In this document: positions 1-8,808 of the stretch, one piece after another | Layout: each line of letters starts with the position of its first letter | Numbering within the stretch: the first letter of the stretch is position 1 | Origin: an uncultured Pelagibacteraceae bacterium | GTDB lineage: Bacteria; Pseudomonadota; Alphaproteobacteria; Pelagibacterales; Pelagibacteraceae | Reading direction: 5' to 3' | Length of the DNA stretch: 47,855 nucleotides | Assembly (NCBI GenBank): GCA_902600855.1 | Contig: CACKKY010000005.1 | Span: 1 to 47,855, forward strand | The notes under the pieces: model-generated | Databases searched by the model: none | What the model saw: only the letters and a program-made list of their open reading frames with translations | Told to the model about the DNA's origin: nothing | Made by a program: the position numbers and the translations under genes

Positions 1-1
1 A

Positions 2-820
2 TCAATAAAACCTTTTCTAATTAAAGAGATTGAAAACCAAACTAAAAAGCTTGCATTAGCTCTTAAAGTAAAAGGGTTCATGAATGTTCAATTCGCCATT
101 AAAAAAGATGAAATATATGTGATTGAAGTAAACCCAAGAGCAAGTAGAACTGTGCCTTTCGTTTCAAAAGCAAAAGGTCTTCCTCTAGCTAAAATTGCCT
201 CAAGAGTTATGGCTGGCGAAAAATTATCTAAGTTTAATTTAAAAAATAAGTCAAAAGGTATGTATGCTGTGAAAGAAGCAGTTTTTCCTTTTAATAAATT
301 TCCAAACAGTGATTTACTACTAGGTCCTGAAATGAAATCTACAGGTGAAGTTATGGGATTTGATAAAGACTTTGGAATGGCCTTTGCAAAAAGCCAGATA
401 GCTTCAGCAAATTCGTTGCCAAAACAAGGACTAGCGTTTATTTCACTAAAGGATTCTCATAAAGATGAAGGAATTGATTTAGCAAAACAACTTATCAGAT
501 TAAAGTTTACGTTGTGTGCAACTAAAGGAACTGCAGAATATTTTAGACAACATAAAATTAAATGCAGAATTATAAATAAAGTTAGTAGTGGATCTCCTCA
601 TATTGTTGATGTATTAGACTCTAAAAAAATTGGCCTGGTGATTAACACAGGAGGTGGAAATAGTGAGCATAGATTGAATGATGCAATAGCACTAAGAAGG
701 GCAACTCTTAAAAATAAAGTTCCATATTGTACTAACATGTCAACTGCTCAAGCATGTTTAGAGGCTATTAAGTCTCTTAAAACGAAGAAATTAAAAGTTA
801 CTTCTCTTCAGGATATCTAG
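2..820 (+). CDS. carB: Carbamoyl-phosphate synthase large subunit, C-terminal part (5' truncated by window edge)
   Basis: Frame is open from base 2 through the listed ORF; VIEVNPRASRTVPFVSKAKGLPLAKIA is the CarB ATP-grasp signature, followed by an MGS-like allosteric domain (TKGTAEYFRQHKI). Confidence 0.95.
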   Translation, partial: SIKPFLIKEIENQTKKLALALKVKGFMNVQFAIKKDEIYVIEVNPRASRTVPFVSKAKGLPLAKIASRVMAGEKLSKFNLKNKSKGMYAVKEAVFPFNKFPNSDLLLGPEMKSTGEVMGFDKDFGMAFAKSQIASANSLPKQGLAFISLKDSHKDEGIDLAKQLIRLKFTLCATKGTAEYFRQHKIKCRIINKVSSGSPHIVDVLDSKKIGLVINTGGGNSEHRLNDAIALRRATLKNKVPYCTNMSTAQACLEAIKSLKTKKLKVTSLQDI

Positions 821-2943
821 AATTTTTTTTTATAACTATAGGATATCAAACTAGAATTTAAATTATTGTTATCGTTTTGGGTATGATAAATTCCAAAATT
901 ATATTGGGTATTACTTTCTTTACTATCTAAATTATAACCCAATCCAACAGTTATAAATGTATCATCTGTGTTATCGTCTACTATATCAAAATTAGATCCG
1001 GTTTCTTTTATTTTAGCTTTAGATGTTGTGCCATCTAATTTTTCTTCATAACTTCCATAAATTGAAAAACCAAAAGATTGAAATTTTGTTTCTGTATTAT
1101 TGAAGTATTTATCTATTGCAAACCCAATTTCAGGTTTGATAATTAATAAATCATCATTTTTTACAGATAAGGCTAAATCTCCACCTGTTTCATCTAAATC
1201 ATCTTGAATTATATAACTTATATTGGTTGAAAATGACGGAGTAAAAATGAAACTATTGTCTATATCATATGATTGCTTGATATCACCTGTAACATCAAAA
1301 CCAAAATTATGAGCTCTACTTTTTAGAGACTGAACAGATCCTTCAGTTATTTCTCTTTTCATATCAGTTCTAGTTATAAAAGTTCCAAGATTTATACCTA
1401 GAATATAATCATTAAATTTTTGATTTTGATAAATCATCCCATGAAAAGTTTCACTATCACTTTTGCCAAAACTATTGTCAAAGTCTGTATCACTTGAAGA
1501 CAGTCCTAACGCCCAACCTTGATGAATTTCTTCAGTCAAATTATTTTCATTACCCATTAAAAAACCTGCAGTAGTTGCTTCATAACCTACATCTTCATCG
1601 ATTTTATTTTGATTTAAATTATCTGCAAAAGTTCTTATGAAAAAAGTACTGCCATTACTTTTTAAAGAAAACAAATCTTTATTTTTATAAATAGTAGCTA
1701 GTGATTTAAAATCAAACTCATTAAAAGAATGCATTTCCATTTGACTGGTGCTTTTATTTAGATCTAAATCATTTAGACTTAAAGAAGCATAATTATTTTT
1801 AGTTAGCGAATTAACACTTGGACCAGTAATAGCACTTGAGACAGCTCTTTTAAAGGATGAGTGTTTTTGAACACTTTGACCTGCCATTTTCTTAATAGTT
1901 ACACCTTCAATTTGTTTTGCAACTTTTTTAAGAGCTGTATCTGACAGACTATCTAAAGCTGAAGTTAAGCTAGTGTTGGTTCCATTTGTATTAATATTTT
2001 CGAGAACATTTAAAATTTTAGCATAGGAATTTGCAGTTATCCTTAATTTATATCCTGTTCTTGTAGTGTAAGTAAACGTGATTGATCCATTGCCCGTCGC
2101 TGAGGCATGGCCTTGTGTATTTGTTACATCAGTTGCGGATGCTATCGTAAAGCTTGAACCTCCACCACCTGAAGCACCACTTTGATCAAATCCTGCACCG
2201 GCTCCGCCGCCACCAAAGTATCCGGCTCCTCCGCCGCCGCCGCCGCCGCCTTCAACCAAAAAAGCGCTGCTTCCACCATTACCGCCATTAAAACTAGCTC
2301 CTACAGAACCGTCGTCTCCTCCAAGTCCTGAAGGTCCTGATCCTGCTGCACCTCCTGCTGCTTGGGTTCCACCACCACCGCCTCCGGTGCCAAGGCCACC
2401 AGCAGATCCTGTGCCTCCTGTGGTGCCACCGCCATCTGCACCTGCGACTGCAGATCCTCCAGCACCCGAAACTCCATTTCCGCCACCGCCTGCACCAACA
2501 ACAAATAAATTTGTAGAGGATTTTTTAACATAAGTAGTTCCACCACCTGCTCCACCTTGATAACCCATAATCGCGGCGCCACCACCTCCTTTTCCTCCAT
2601 TTCCAAATACTGTTGAGGTTGCATCCATAGACTCAGTACCATTATGACCCTTTTGACCAATTCTTATAGTTAATGTGTCTCCTGCAGTGACAGATATGGT
2701 TGCTTTTAGATAACCACCCTTGCCACCAGCTCCTCCTGAATTACCTCCAGTACCTCCCGCTGCACCGAATCCCTCAATTGTAATACTTTTGGCACCTGTA
2801 GGCACTGTCCAAGACTCATCTGATCCAGTAAAAGTAAATGATTTTGTATCTGCAAAAGAAATATTAGTTATAAAAAAACAAATTAAGACAAGATATTTTA
2901 AATTAAAATAAATTTTTTTTTTATAATTTAAAAAGAAAATCAT
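817..2943 (-). CDS. Secreted glycine-rich protein with C-terminal autotransporter-like beta-barrel
   Basis: Hydrophobic N-terminal signal-like segment; W-V-P-x-G-x-x-S-I-T-I-E-G-F-G-A start typical of glycine-rich repeat domains; long poly-Gly region; C-terminal half with amphipathic beta-strand pattern ending in aromatic F. Confidence 0.7.
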   Translation of the reverse strand: MIFFLNYKKKIYFNLKYLVLICFFITNISFADTKSFTFTGSDESWTVPTGAKSITIEGFGAAGGTGGNSGGAGGKGGYLKATISVTAGDTLTIRIGQKGHNGTESMDATSTVFGNGGKGGGGAAIMGYQGGAGGGTTYVKKSSTNLFVVGAGGGGNGVSGAGGSAVAGADGGGTTGGTGSAGGLGTGGGGGGTQAAGGAAGSGPSGLGGDDGSVGASFNGGNGGSSAFLVEGGGGGGGGAGYFGGGGAGAGFDQSGASGGGGSSFTIASATDVTNTQGHASATGNGSITFTYTTRTGYKLRITANSYAKILNVLENINTNGTNTSLTSALDSLSDTALKKVAKQIEGVTIKKMAGQSVQKHSSFKRAVSSAITGPSVNSLTKNNYASLSLNDLDLNKSTSQMEMHSFNEFDFKSLATIYKNKDLFSLKSNGSTFFIRTFADNLNQNKIDEDVGYEATTAGFLMGNENNLTEEIHQGWALGLSSSDTDFDNSFGKSDSETFHGMIYQNQKFNDYILGINLGTFITRTDMKREITEGSVQSLKSRAHNFGFDVTGDIKQSYDIDNSFIFTPSFSTNISYIIQDDLDETGGDLALSVKNDDLLIIKPEIGFAIDKYFNNTETKFQSFGFSIYGSYEEKLDGTTSKAKIKETGSNFDIVDDNTDDTFITVGLGYNLDSKESNTQYNFGIYHTQNDNNNLNSSLISYSYKKKF

Positions 2944-2974
2944 ATTTTAATTTTTTATAATAGGAAAAAATAGA

Positions 2975-4420
2975 CTAGACGTCCACTATCATAGTATCTT
3001 TAGATCCACCACCCTGAGAACTGTTTACTATCGTGCTTCCTTTTCGAAGAGCAACCCTCGTTAATCCACCTGTAGTAACATATGTCGTCTTACCACTTAA
3101 AATGAATGGTCTTAAATCAAGATGACGGGGTTCAATTTCATTTTCAGTTATTGTTGGAGCTGTAGAAAGAGTTTCGAGAGGTTGAGCAATGTATTCTCTT
3201 GGATTTTTTTTAATCTTATTAATAACGCCCTCTCTTTCAGATTTTGAGGCTTTTGGTCCAATCATAATTCCATAACCACCTGATGCATTGGCTGGTTTAA
3301 CAACTAATTTTGAAATATTTTCTAAAACATAATCTCTTTGTTTTTTTTCATAACACAAGTATGTTTCAACTTGATTAAGGATTGGTTGCTCCCCTAAATA
3401 ATAAACTATCATTTTATTTACAAAAGAATATACAACTTTGTCATCAGCTATCCCTGTTCCAATAGCATTTATTATGCCTACATTTCCCTTACGCCAACTT
3501 TTAAATAATCCTGGAACTCCAATTACAGACTCTTTATTGAAAACTTTAGGATCCAAAAAATTATCATCTAAACGTCTATAAATACAATCAACCTTTAAAG
3601 GACCTTTAACAGTTTTCATATAAACTATATCTCCTTCAACAAAAAGATCCTTTCCTTCCACTAAAGCAATGCCCATCTGTTCTGCCAAAAAGGAATGCTC
3701 AAAGTATGCCGAATTGTAGATGCCAGGTGTCAGAACAACCATATGTGGGTTTAAGGTCTTTTTAGGAATACATTCCAACATACAGTTAAATAGCTTGTTT
3801 GTGTATTGATGGATAGATGCCACCTTATATCTTGTAAATAGTTCAGGGAATACATCCCTCATAACCATTCGATTTTCAAGCATGTATGACACACCTGAGG
3901 GAACTCTTAAATTATCCTCCAAAACTAAATAATCACCATTTGAATTTCTAATTAAATCTACTCCAGAAATATTAGCCCATGATTTATGTTTCGGAGAAAA
4001 ACCTTCGCACTCCTTTACATAATAAGGAGAATTAAAAATGATATCTCTGGGGACAATATTGTCTTTAAATATCTTTTTTTGATTATAAACGTCATCAATA
4101 AATAAGTTTAAAGCTTTTACACGTTGCTTTAAACCTTTTGAGACTTTATTCCATTGTTTTTTTGGAATAATTCGTGGAATAATATCAAGTGGCCATTTTT
4201 TTTCTTCAGCTCTATTATTAGCAGCATAAACTCTGAAATTTATACCCCTAGCACTTATTGTGCTTTGACAATTTTTCTCGATTTCTTGCAGTTTCTTTTT
4301 GCCATATCTTTCTAATATAGAAGAAATAATTGTTGCATGTTTTCTTAACTTATTATCTTTAGTAAAATATCCATCATAGGCATGTTTTGAATTGTAATTA
4401 CTCCACAGTTTTGGATTCAT
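2975..4420 (-). CDS. Circularly permuted ATP-grasp protein (DUF404/DUF407 type)
   Basis: EPRHLDLRPFILSGKTTYVTTGGLTRVALRKGSTIVNSSQGGGSKDT is the CP-ATP-grasp C-terminal signature; adjacent to an Anbu-type protease gene. Confidence 0.9.
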   Translation of the reverse strand: MNPKLWSNYNSKHAYDGYFTKDNKLRKHATIISSILERYGKKKLQEIEKNCQSTISARGINFRVYAANNRAEEKKWPLDIIPRIIPKKQWNKVSKGLKQRVKALNLFIDDVYNQKKIFKDNIVPRDIIFNSPYYVKECEGFSPKHKSWANISGVDLIRNSNGDYLVLEDNLRVPSGVSYMLENRMVMRDVFPELFTRYKVASIHQYTNKLFNCMLECIPKKTLNPHMVVLTPGIYNSAYFEHSFLAEQMGIALVEGKDLFVEGDIVYMKTVKGPLKVDCIYRRLDDNFLDPKVFNKESVIGVPGLFKSWRKGNVGIINAIGTGIADDKVVYSFVNKMIVYYLGEQPILNQVETYLCYEKKQRDYVLENISKLVVKPANASGGYGIMIGPKASKSEREGVINKIKKNPREYIAQPLETLSTAPTITENEIEPRHLDLRPFILSGKTTYVTTGGLTRVALRKGSTIVNSSQGGGSKDTMIVDV

Positions 4421-4440
4421 AAGAGAGAATTCTTTAATAA

Positions 4441-4457
4441 TTGCTTAAAATAAGCAA
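4441..4457. promoter_or_regulatory. Perfect inverted repeat TTGCTTA-AAA-TAAGCAA in the divergent promoter region
   Basis: 7-bp arms are exact reverse complements with a 3-bp spacer; lies between divergent ATP-grasp and Anbu genes. Confidence 0.5.
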
Positions 4458-4459
4458 AT

Positions 4460-4483
4460 GCATAATAGATATATCTGTTATGC
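4460..4483. promoter_or_regulatory. 24-bp near-perfect palindrome GCATAATAGATATATCTGTTATGC
   Basis: Self reverse-complementary except one symmetric position pair; 2 bp from the preceding inverted repeat. Confidence 0.5.
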
Positions 4484-4532
4484 TTTTAATAGATTATTAA
4501 ATAATGTTATAATTTACTAATTATTTAAATGA

Positions 4533-5258
4533 ATGACTTATTGTATTGGAATAAAGACTAACGATGGACTTGTTTTTGCATCAGACTCAAGAACAAACGC
4601 TGGATTAGACAATGTAAATATTTATTCCAAAATGATGACGCATGACGTCGGGGACAGAACAGTTGTAATTGTTACATCTGGAAATTTAGGAACCTCTCAA
4701 GCTGTATACAAATCAATTGAAAAAGATCTAAATAGTTCTTCAGGTATAATGAATCTGAATACTTGTAATGATTTTGAACAAATTGCATCATACGTCGGCT
4801 CGTTAAATATTGAACACTCGTCTCCTCAAGGTATAAATACTGACAATGTTTTATTAGGATCAACTTTTATTGTTGGTGGACAGATAAAGGGTCAACAACA
4901 TGAACTCTATCTAGTTTATCCTCAAGGTAATTACATCAGACCAGCTGACAGCAAACCGTATCTTGTAATAGGTGAAGTAAAATATGGTAAGCCAATATTG
5001 GATAGAGTTATAAAACCAGAGGTATCTATTGGGGACGCATCTCGATGTGCTCTCATTTCAATGGACTCAACTTTAAAAAGTGATTTGACTGTGGGACCAC
5101 CAATAGATTTTGCAGTACATAAAAAAGATGCAAATAAATTAATAACTTTAGAATGTCTAAATATCACTGATGAAAATTACTCAAAGGTCTGCAACAGATG
5201 GTCTGAGGGAATTTTTAAGGTTTTTGACTCTTTTCCAAGATTTGAGTGGGAAAAATAA
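4533..5258 (+). CDS. Anbu-type proteasome-like protease (ancestral beta subunit, Ntn hydrolase)
   Basis: MTYCIGIKTNDGLVFASDSRTNAGLDNV N-terminus with Thr2 is characteristic of Anbu; neighbour of CP-ATP-grasp gene. Confidence 0.9.
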   Translation: MTYCIGIKTNDGLVFASDSRTNAGLDNVNIYSKMMTHDVGDRTVVIVTSGNLGTSQAVYKSIEKDLNSSSGIMNLNTCNDFEQIASYVGSLNIEHSSPQGINTDNVLLGSTFIVGGQIKGQQHELYLVYPQGNYIRPADSKPYLVIGEVKYGKPILDRVIKPEVSIGDASRCALISMDSTLKSDLTVGPPIDFAVHKKDANKLITLECLNITDENYSKVCNRWSEGIFKVFDSFPRFEWEK

Positions 5259-5260
5259 TA

Positions 5261-5923
5261 CTATTTCACTTTCCAGTCAGTTTCAAAAGTAACATAGTTT
5301 ACTTGGATACAACGTCTTTCTTTTACAATTTTTTTCTTTTCCATACCATGCCAAGTATTTGGGCCACTTGTAAATAAATATCCATAATTATGTTTATAAG
5401 GAACTGTTTTTACTTTTTCTAATTTATCATTATAAAAATCTGTTCCCAAATCTTCAGTCTCATTAGCATTATTTACAAAAATTAAGCCTGACATTAACTT
5501 TTCTTTTATGTCACAATGAGGTTTTAACCAAAAACCTTCCCTATCACAAATAACTTCTACTCTTACATATGAATTTGATAAATCCTTATTGATCATTTTT
5601 GAAATAGCTTCATATGTTTCTTTAGATTGAAGTTCATTAATAAATTTTACCAAATGAGGAAATTGAGATGAATTTTCCTTTGTAATAAAGCATCTAAATT
5701 TAATTGCTTCACCGCCAGATGCAATACCTTCTCTAAATTCTGCTGCACCTCCATCAATAGCTCTTGTACCATCATAATTAAGATTATGTTTGCTTACATC
5801 TGGAATATCAGCTTTAATAATTTCTTCTATCGCCCCATCAGATAATGCATCATTATATTCCCAGTGATCAAAAGGGAATTCATGTTTTTTAGATTGATTT
5901 TGAATTGAGTTTAAAAATGTCAT
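5261..5923 (-). CDS. 2OG-Fe(II) oxygenase-like protein
   Basis: HCD (HxD) in FWLKPHCDIKEK and downstream NTWHGMEKKKIVKERRCIQVNYV fit the HxD...H...R pattern of the superfamily. Confidence 0.6.
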   Translation of the reverse strand: MTFLNSIQNQSKKHEFPFDHWEYNDALSDGAIEEIIKADIPDVSKHNLNYDGTRAIDGGAAEFREGIASGGEAIKFRCFITKENSSQFPHLVKFINELQSKETYEAISKMINKDLSNSYVRVEVICDREGFWLKPHCDIKEKLMSGLIFVNNANETEDLGTDFYNDKLEKVKTVPYKHNYGYLFTSGPNTWHGMEKKKIVKERRCIQVNYVTFETDWKVK

Positions 5924-6867
5924 TAAGAGTTAATTTTTTTTTTGATAATATTTGCCACTCTATTAGTTTCATCAAGTTTTTCATAGTTCCAATTTTCAAT
6001 CTCTTCACCTAAATTTCTAATGATATTTAATTCTTTAAATAGATTTCTAAATCTTTGAAATCTTTTGTCATTTTTTTTGGGTAAAATATTGGCTATATAA
6101 ATTGGTTTTCCAGTTAAAGCTGCTTCAGATATCATGGAACTAGAATCACAAGTAACAATAATATTTTCAGCAATCGCTAGAGCTGATAAATATGCCTTCT
6201 TATCAACATCCATTATAACTGTATGATTATTACCAAAATATTCTTTAGCATAATTAATGGTTTTGGCTGGAGTTCTCATTGAAGGAATTACAACTAATTG
6301 AAAATTATGTTTTTTTAATAATCCATCTAAGATCATAAAGATATTTTTCATATTTTTTATTGAGTAATCATAATACTTGGTTGGGCCACCTATTATTAAA
6401 GTCCAAATTTTTCTTTCATCTTTTTTAATATATGCATTTAAATAATCTTTATTTTCATTAATCTCATTTTCTGTAAGGTAATGAATAGCTCCCTTTGAAC
6501 TAATTACATTTTTACCTTTTACTAAATCATGGTCTGGGGCAACAATAAAATCAAAATGATTTAAATCTACCTTCGGATCCTGAATATGAATATTAAATAC
6601 TTTTTTTTTTGAAGTATTTTTTAAATGAATTGATGGAATTATACTTTTACGACCACAAGATATGATCACATCAAAATCATCAATTTCAATTTTTTTATAA
6701 ACATTTTGTGAGATAGGTGTGAACTTAGGAGGAATCATTTTCCAAAAATTATTTAGTTCAACTGTATGGTGAGTAAAATCAACATCTAAGGCCTTAGCTA
6801 AACCTTCTACTTGACTAATCATACCATGCATTCCCTGAGTTAATAATATCCCTTTTAATTTTGTCAT
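5923..6867 (-). CDS. ELM1/GtrOC1-family protein (mitochondrial fission ELM1-like, putative glycosyltransferase fold)
   Basis: GMISQVEGLAKAL, VISCGRKSIIPSIHLK, NIHIQDPKVDLNHFDFIVAPDHD and IIVTCDSSSMISEAALTGKPIYI are typical of bacterial ELM1-like proteins. Confidence 0.8.
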   Translation of the reverse strand: MTKLKGILLTQGMHGMISQVEGLAKALDVDFTHHTVELNNFWKMIPPKFTPISQNVYKKIEIDDFDVIISCGRKSIIPSIHLKNTSKKKVFNIHIQDPKVDLNHFDFIVAPDHDLVKGKNVISSKGAIHYLTENEINENKDYLNAYIKKDERKIWTLIIGGPTKYYDYSIKNMKNIFMILDGLLKKHNFQLVVIPSMRTPAKTINYAKEYFGNNHTVIMDVDKKAYLSALAIAENIIVTCDSSSMISEAALTGKPIYIANILPKKNDKRFQRFRNLFKELNIIRNLGEEIENWNYEKLDETNRVANIIKKKINS

Positions 6868-6888
6868 TTATACCTATATAGCTTTTGT

Positions 6889-7833
6889 ATGAGTGATAAT
6901 CCAACAAAACACACAAAAGTGTTAATAATTGGATCCGGTCCTGCCGGATACACTGCTGCTGTTTATGCGGCTCGAGCAATGTTAAATCCTATTTTAGTAT
7001 ATGGATCTGAGCCTGGTGGACAACTAACAACAACAACTGATGTTGAAAATTTTCCAGGATTTGCTGATGTAATTCAAGGTCCCTGGTTAATGGATCAAAT
7101 GAAAGAGCAAGCCAAAGCAGTAGGTACAGAAATGATCGAGGATCACATATCATCAGTAAATTTAAAATCACAACCATTTGAAGCGGTTGGTGATAGTGGT
7201 CAAAAGTATACTGCTGATAGCATAATAATTTCTACTGGAGCTCAAGCAAGATGGTTAAATCTTGAATCTGAACAAAAATTTAGAGGCTTTGGTGTTTCTG
7301 CTTGTGCTACATGCGATGGTTTTTTCTTTAAAGATAAAGAGGTTGCAGTAGTCGGTGGTGGTAACGCTGCTGTTGAGGAAGCTATGTTTCTTACAAAGTT
7401 TGCCTCAAAAGTAAAACTTATACATAGAAGAGATGCATTAAGAGCTGAAAAAATGCTTCAGAAAAAATTAATGGAAAATAAAAAAATTGAAATTATATGG
7501 GATAGTGCTGTAGAAGAAGTTATTGGTGATGGCGAGCCAAAAAATGTTACAGGTATCAAAATTAAAAATCTAAAAACGAATAATATTGAAGAAATTAAAG
7601 TAGATGGCTTATTTATTGCAATTGGCCATGATCCAGCTACAGCTTTATTTAAAAAACAATTAGATATGGACAATGAAGGATATTTAATTACTAAACCAGA
7701 TTCTACAGAAACAAATATTCCTGGAGTTTATGCAGCAGGAGACGTTAAAGATAAAACCTTTAGACAAGCAGTTACAGCTGCTGGTATGGGGTGTATGGCA
7801 GCGCTTGAGGCTGAAAAGCATTTATCACACTAA
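6889..7833 (+). CDS. trxB: Thioredoxin-disulfide reductase
   Basis: GSGPAGYTAAVYAARA, redox CATC in GVSACATCDGFF, GDVKDKTFRQAVTAAGMGCMAALEAEKHL. Confidence 0.97.
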   Translation: MSDNPTKHTKVLIIGSGPAGYTAAVYAARAMLNPILVYGSEPGGQLTTTTDVENFPGFADVIQGPWLMDQMKEQAKAVGTEMIEDHISSVNLKSQPFEAVGDSGQKYTADSIIISTGAQARWLNLESEQKFRGFGVSACATCDGFFFKDKEVAVVGGGNAAVEEAMFLTKFASKVKLIHRRDALRAEKMLQKKLMENKKIEIIWDSAVEEVIGDGEPKNVTGIKIKNLKTNNIEEIKVDGLFIAIGHDPATALFKKQLDMDNEGYLITKPDSTETNIPGVYAAGDVKDKTFRQAVTAAGMGCMAALEAEKHLSH

Positions 7834-7836
7834 TTA

Positions 7837-8784
7837 GTGAAAAATAATCTACATGTATTCTTAGGAGCTACAGTTGCTGATGCAGCAGCAAGGCCTTTGC
7901 ACTGGGTTTATAATCAAAAAAAACTACTAACTTATATAAAAGGAAAAAAAGATTTCACTTTTTTAAAAAATAATAAAAGTCCTTTTTATAATATAAAGAC
8001 TGGAAAAGTTTCAGGCTATAATGAGGTTGGTCAAGTCATGTTCAAAACATTACTTGAAGGTCATCAAAACATAGATGAAAGATTTAAAAAAAATATTACT
8101 GAGAACTTTGGTCCAGGAAGCTTGTATTGGAAGAACCTCAATTTAAGAGCTAAATATAGAAAAGTTAAAGATTGGCGGGGTATAATTAAAGGACCTTGGA
8201 TACATCAAAATATTATTGAAACAGTAAAAAATATTAAAGCTAAAAAAAAGTTAACAGGAGGAATTAAAGTAAATGAGTCCGATGGCTATTGTGCTGCTCT
8301 ACCTTATTTTTTATTTGGTTATGATTTTAATAGTTTAAAAAAAATCATTTCTACAGTTACTCTATCAAAAATAAGCCATAAATATGCATTAGCTAAATTT
8401 CATTTAATAGATTTGGCTCTAAAAGGTGCTAAAGATCCTATAAATGAATTCGTAAAAAAATTTAAGAAAAATCGGTATTTTAAATATGTCATTGAAGATA
8501 TTAAAAAAGTAAAAAGATTAAAATCAAAACCTCACTCGATAGTAGTTAAAAAATTAGGAATGGCATGTAGTTATCCTGGAACCTTTAACAGTTCTATACA
8601 TTCAATCATTAATTCAACAAATTACAAAGGGGCTATCTTAAAAACTATTAAAGCAGGAGGCTGCAATTGTTCAAGGGTTAATTTTATTGGAGCTTATTTT
8701 GCTGCTTTAAAAGGAGTTGATAATATTCCTAAATCATGGATAAAAAAAACTGATCCAGCTAAAAGAATATTAAGTCAAAAATGA
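7837..8784 (+). CDS. ADP-ribosylglycohydrolase-fold protein, divergent metal site (GTG start)
   Basis: N-term GATVADAAARPLHWVY and C-term AGGCNCSRVNFIGAYFAALKGVDNIPKSW align by pattern to the ARH family; 3 bp after trxB. Confidence 0.65.
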   Translation: MKNNLHVFLGATVADAAARPLHWVYNQKKLLTYIKGKKDFTFLKNNKSPFYNIKTGKVSGYNEVGQVMFKTLLEGHQNIDERFKKNITENFGPGSLYWKNLNLRAKYRKVKDWRGIIKGPWIHQNIIETVKNIKAKKKLTGGIKVNESDGYCAALPYFLFGYDFNSLKKIISTVTLSKISHKYALAKFHLIDLALKGAKDPINEFVKKFKKNRYFKYVIEDIKKVKRLKSKPHSIVVKKLGMACSYPGTFNSSIHSIINSTNYKGAILKTIKAGGCNCSRVNFIGAYFAALKGVDNIPKSWIKKTDPAKRILSQK

Positions 8785-8808
8785 AATATCTATGGAAAGA
8801 AAAATTAT

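Noticed and set aside
2301-2660. 119-aa ORF on the minus strand inside the Gly-rich gene
   Set aside because: Alternate-frame translation of the low-complexity Gly-repeat region; no RBS or domain pattern.
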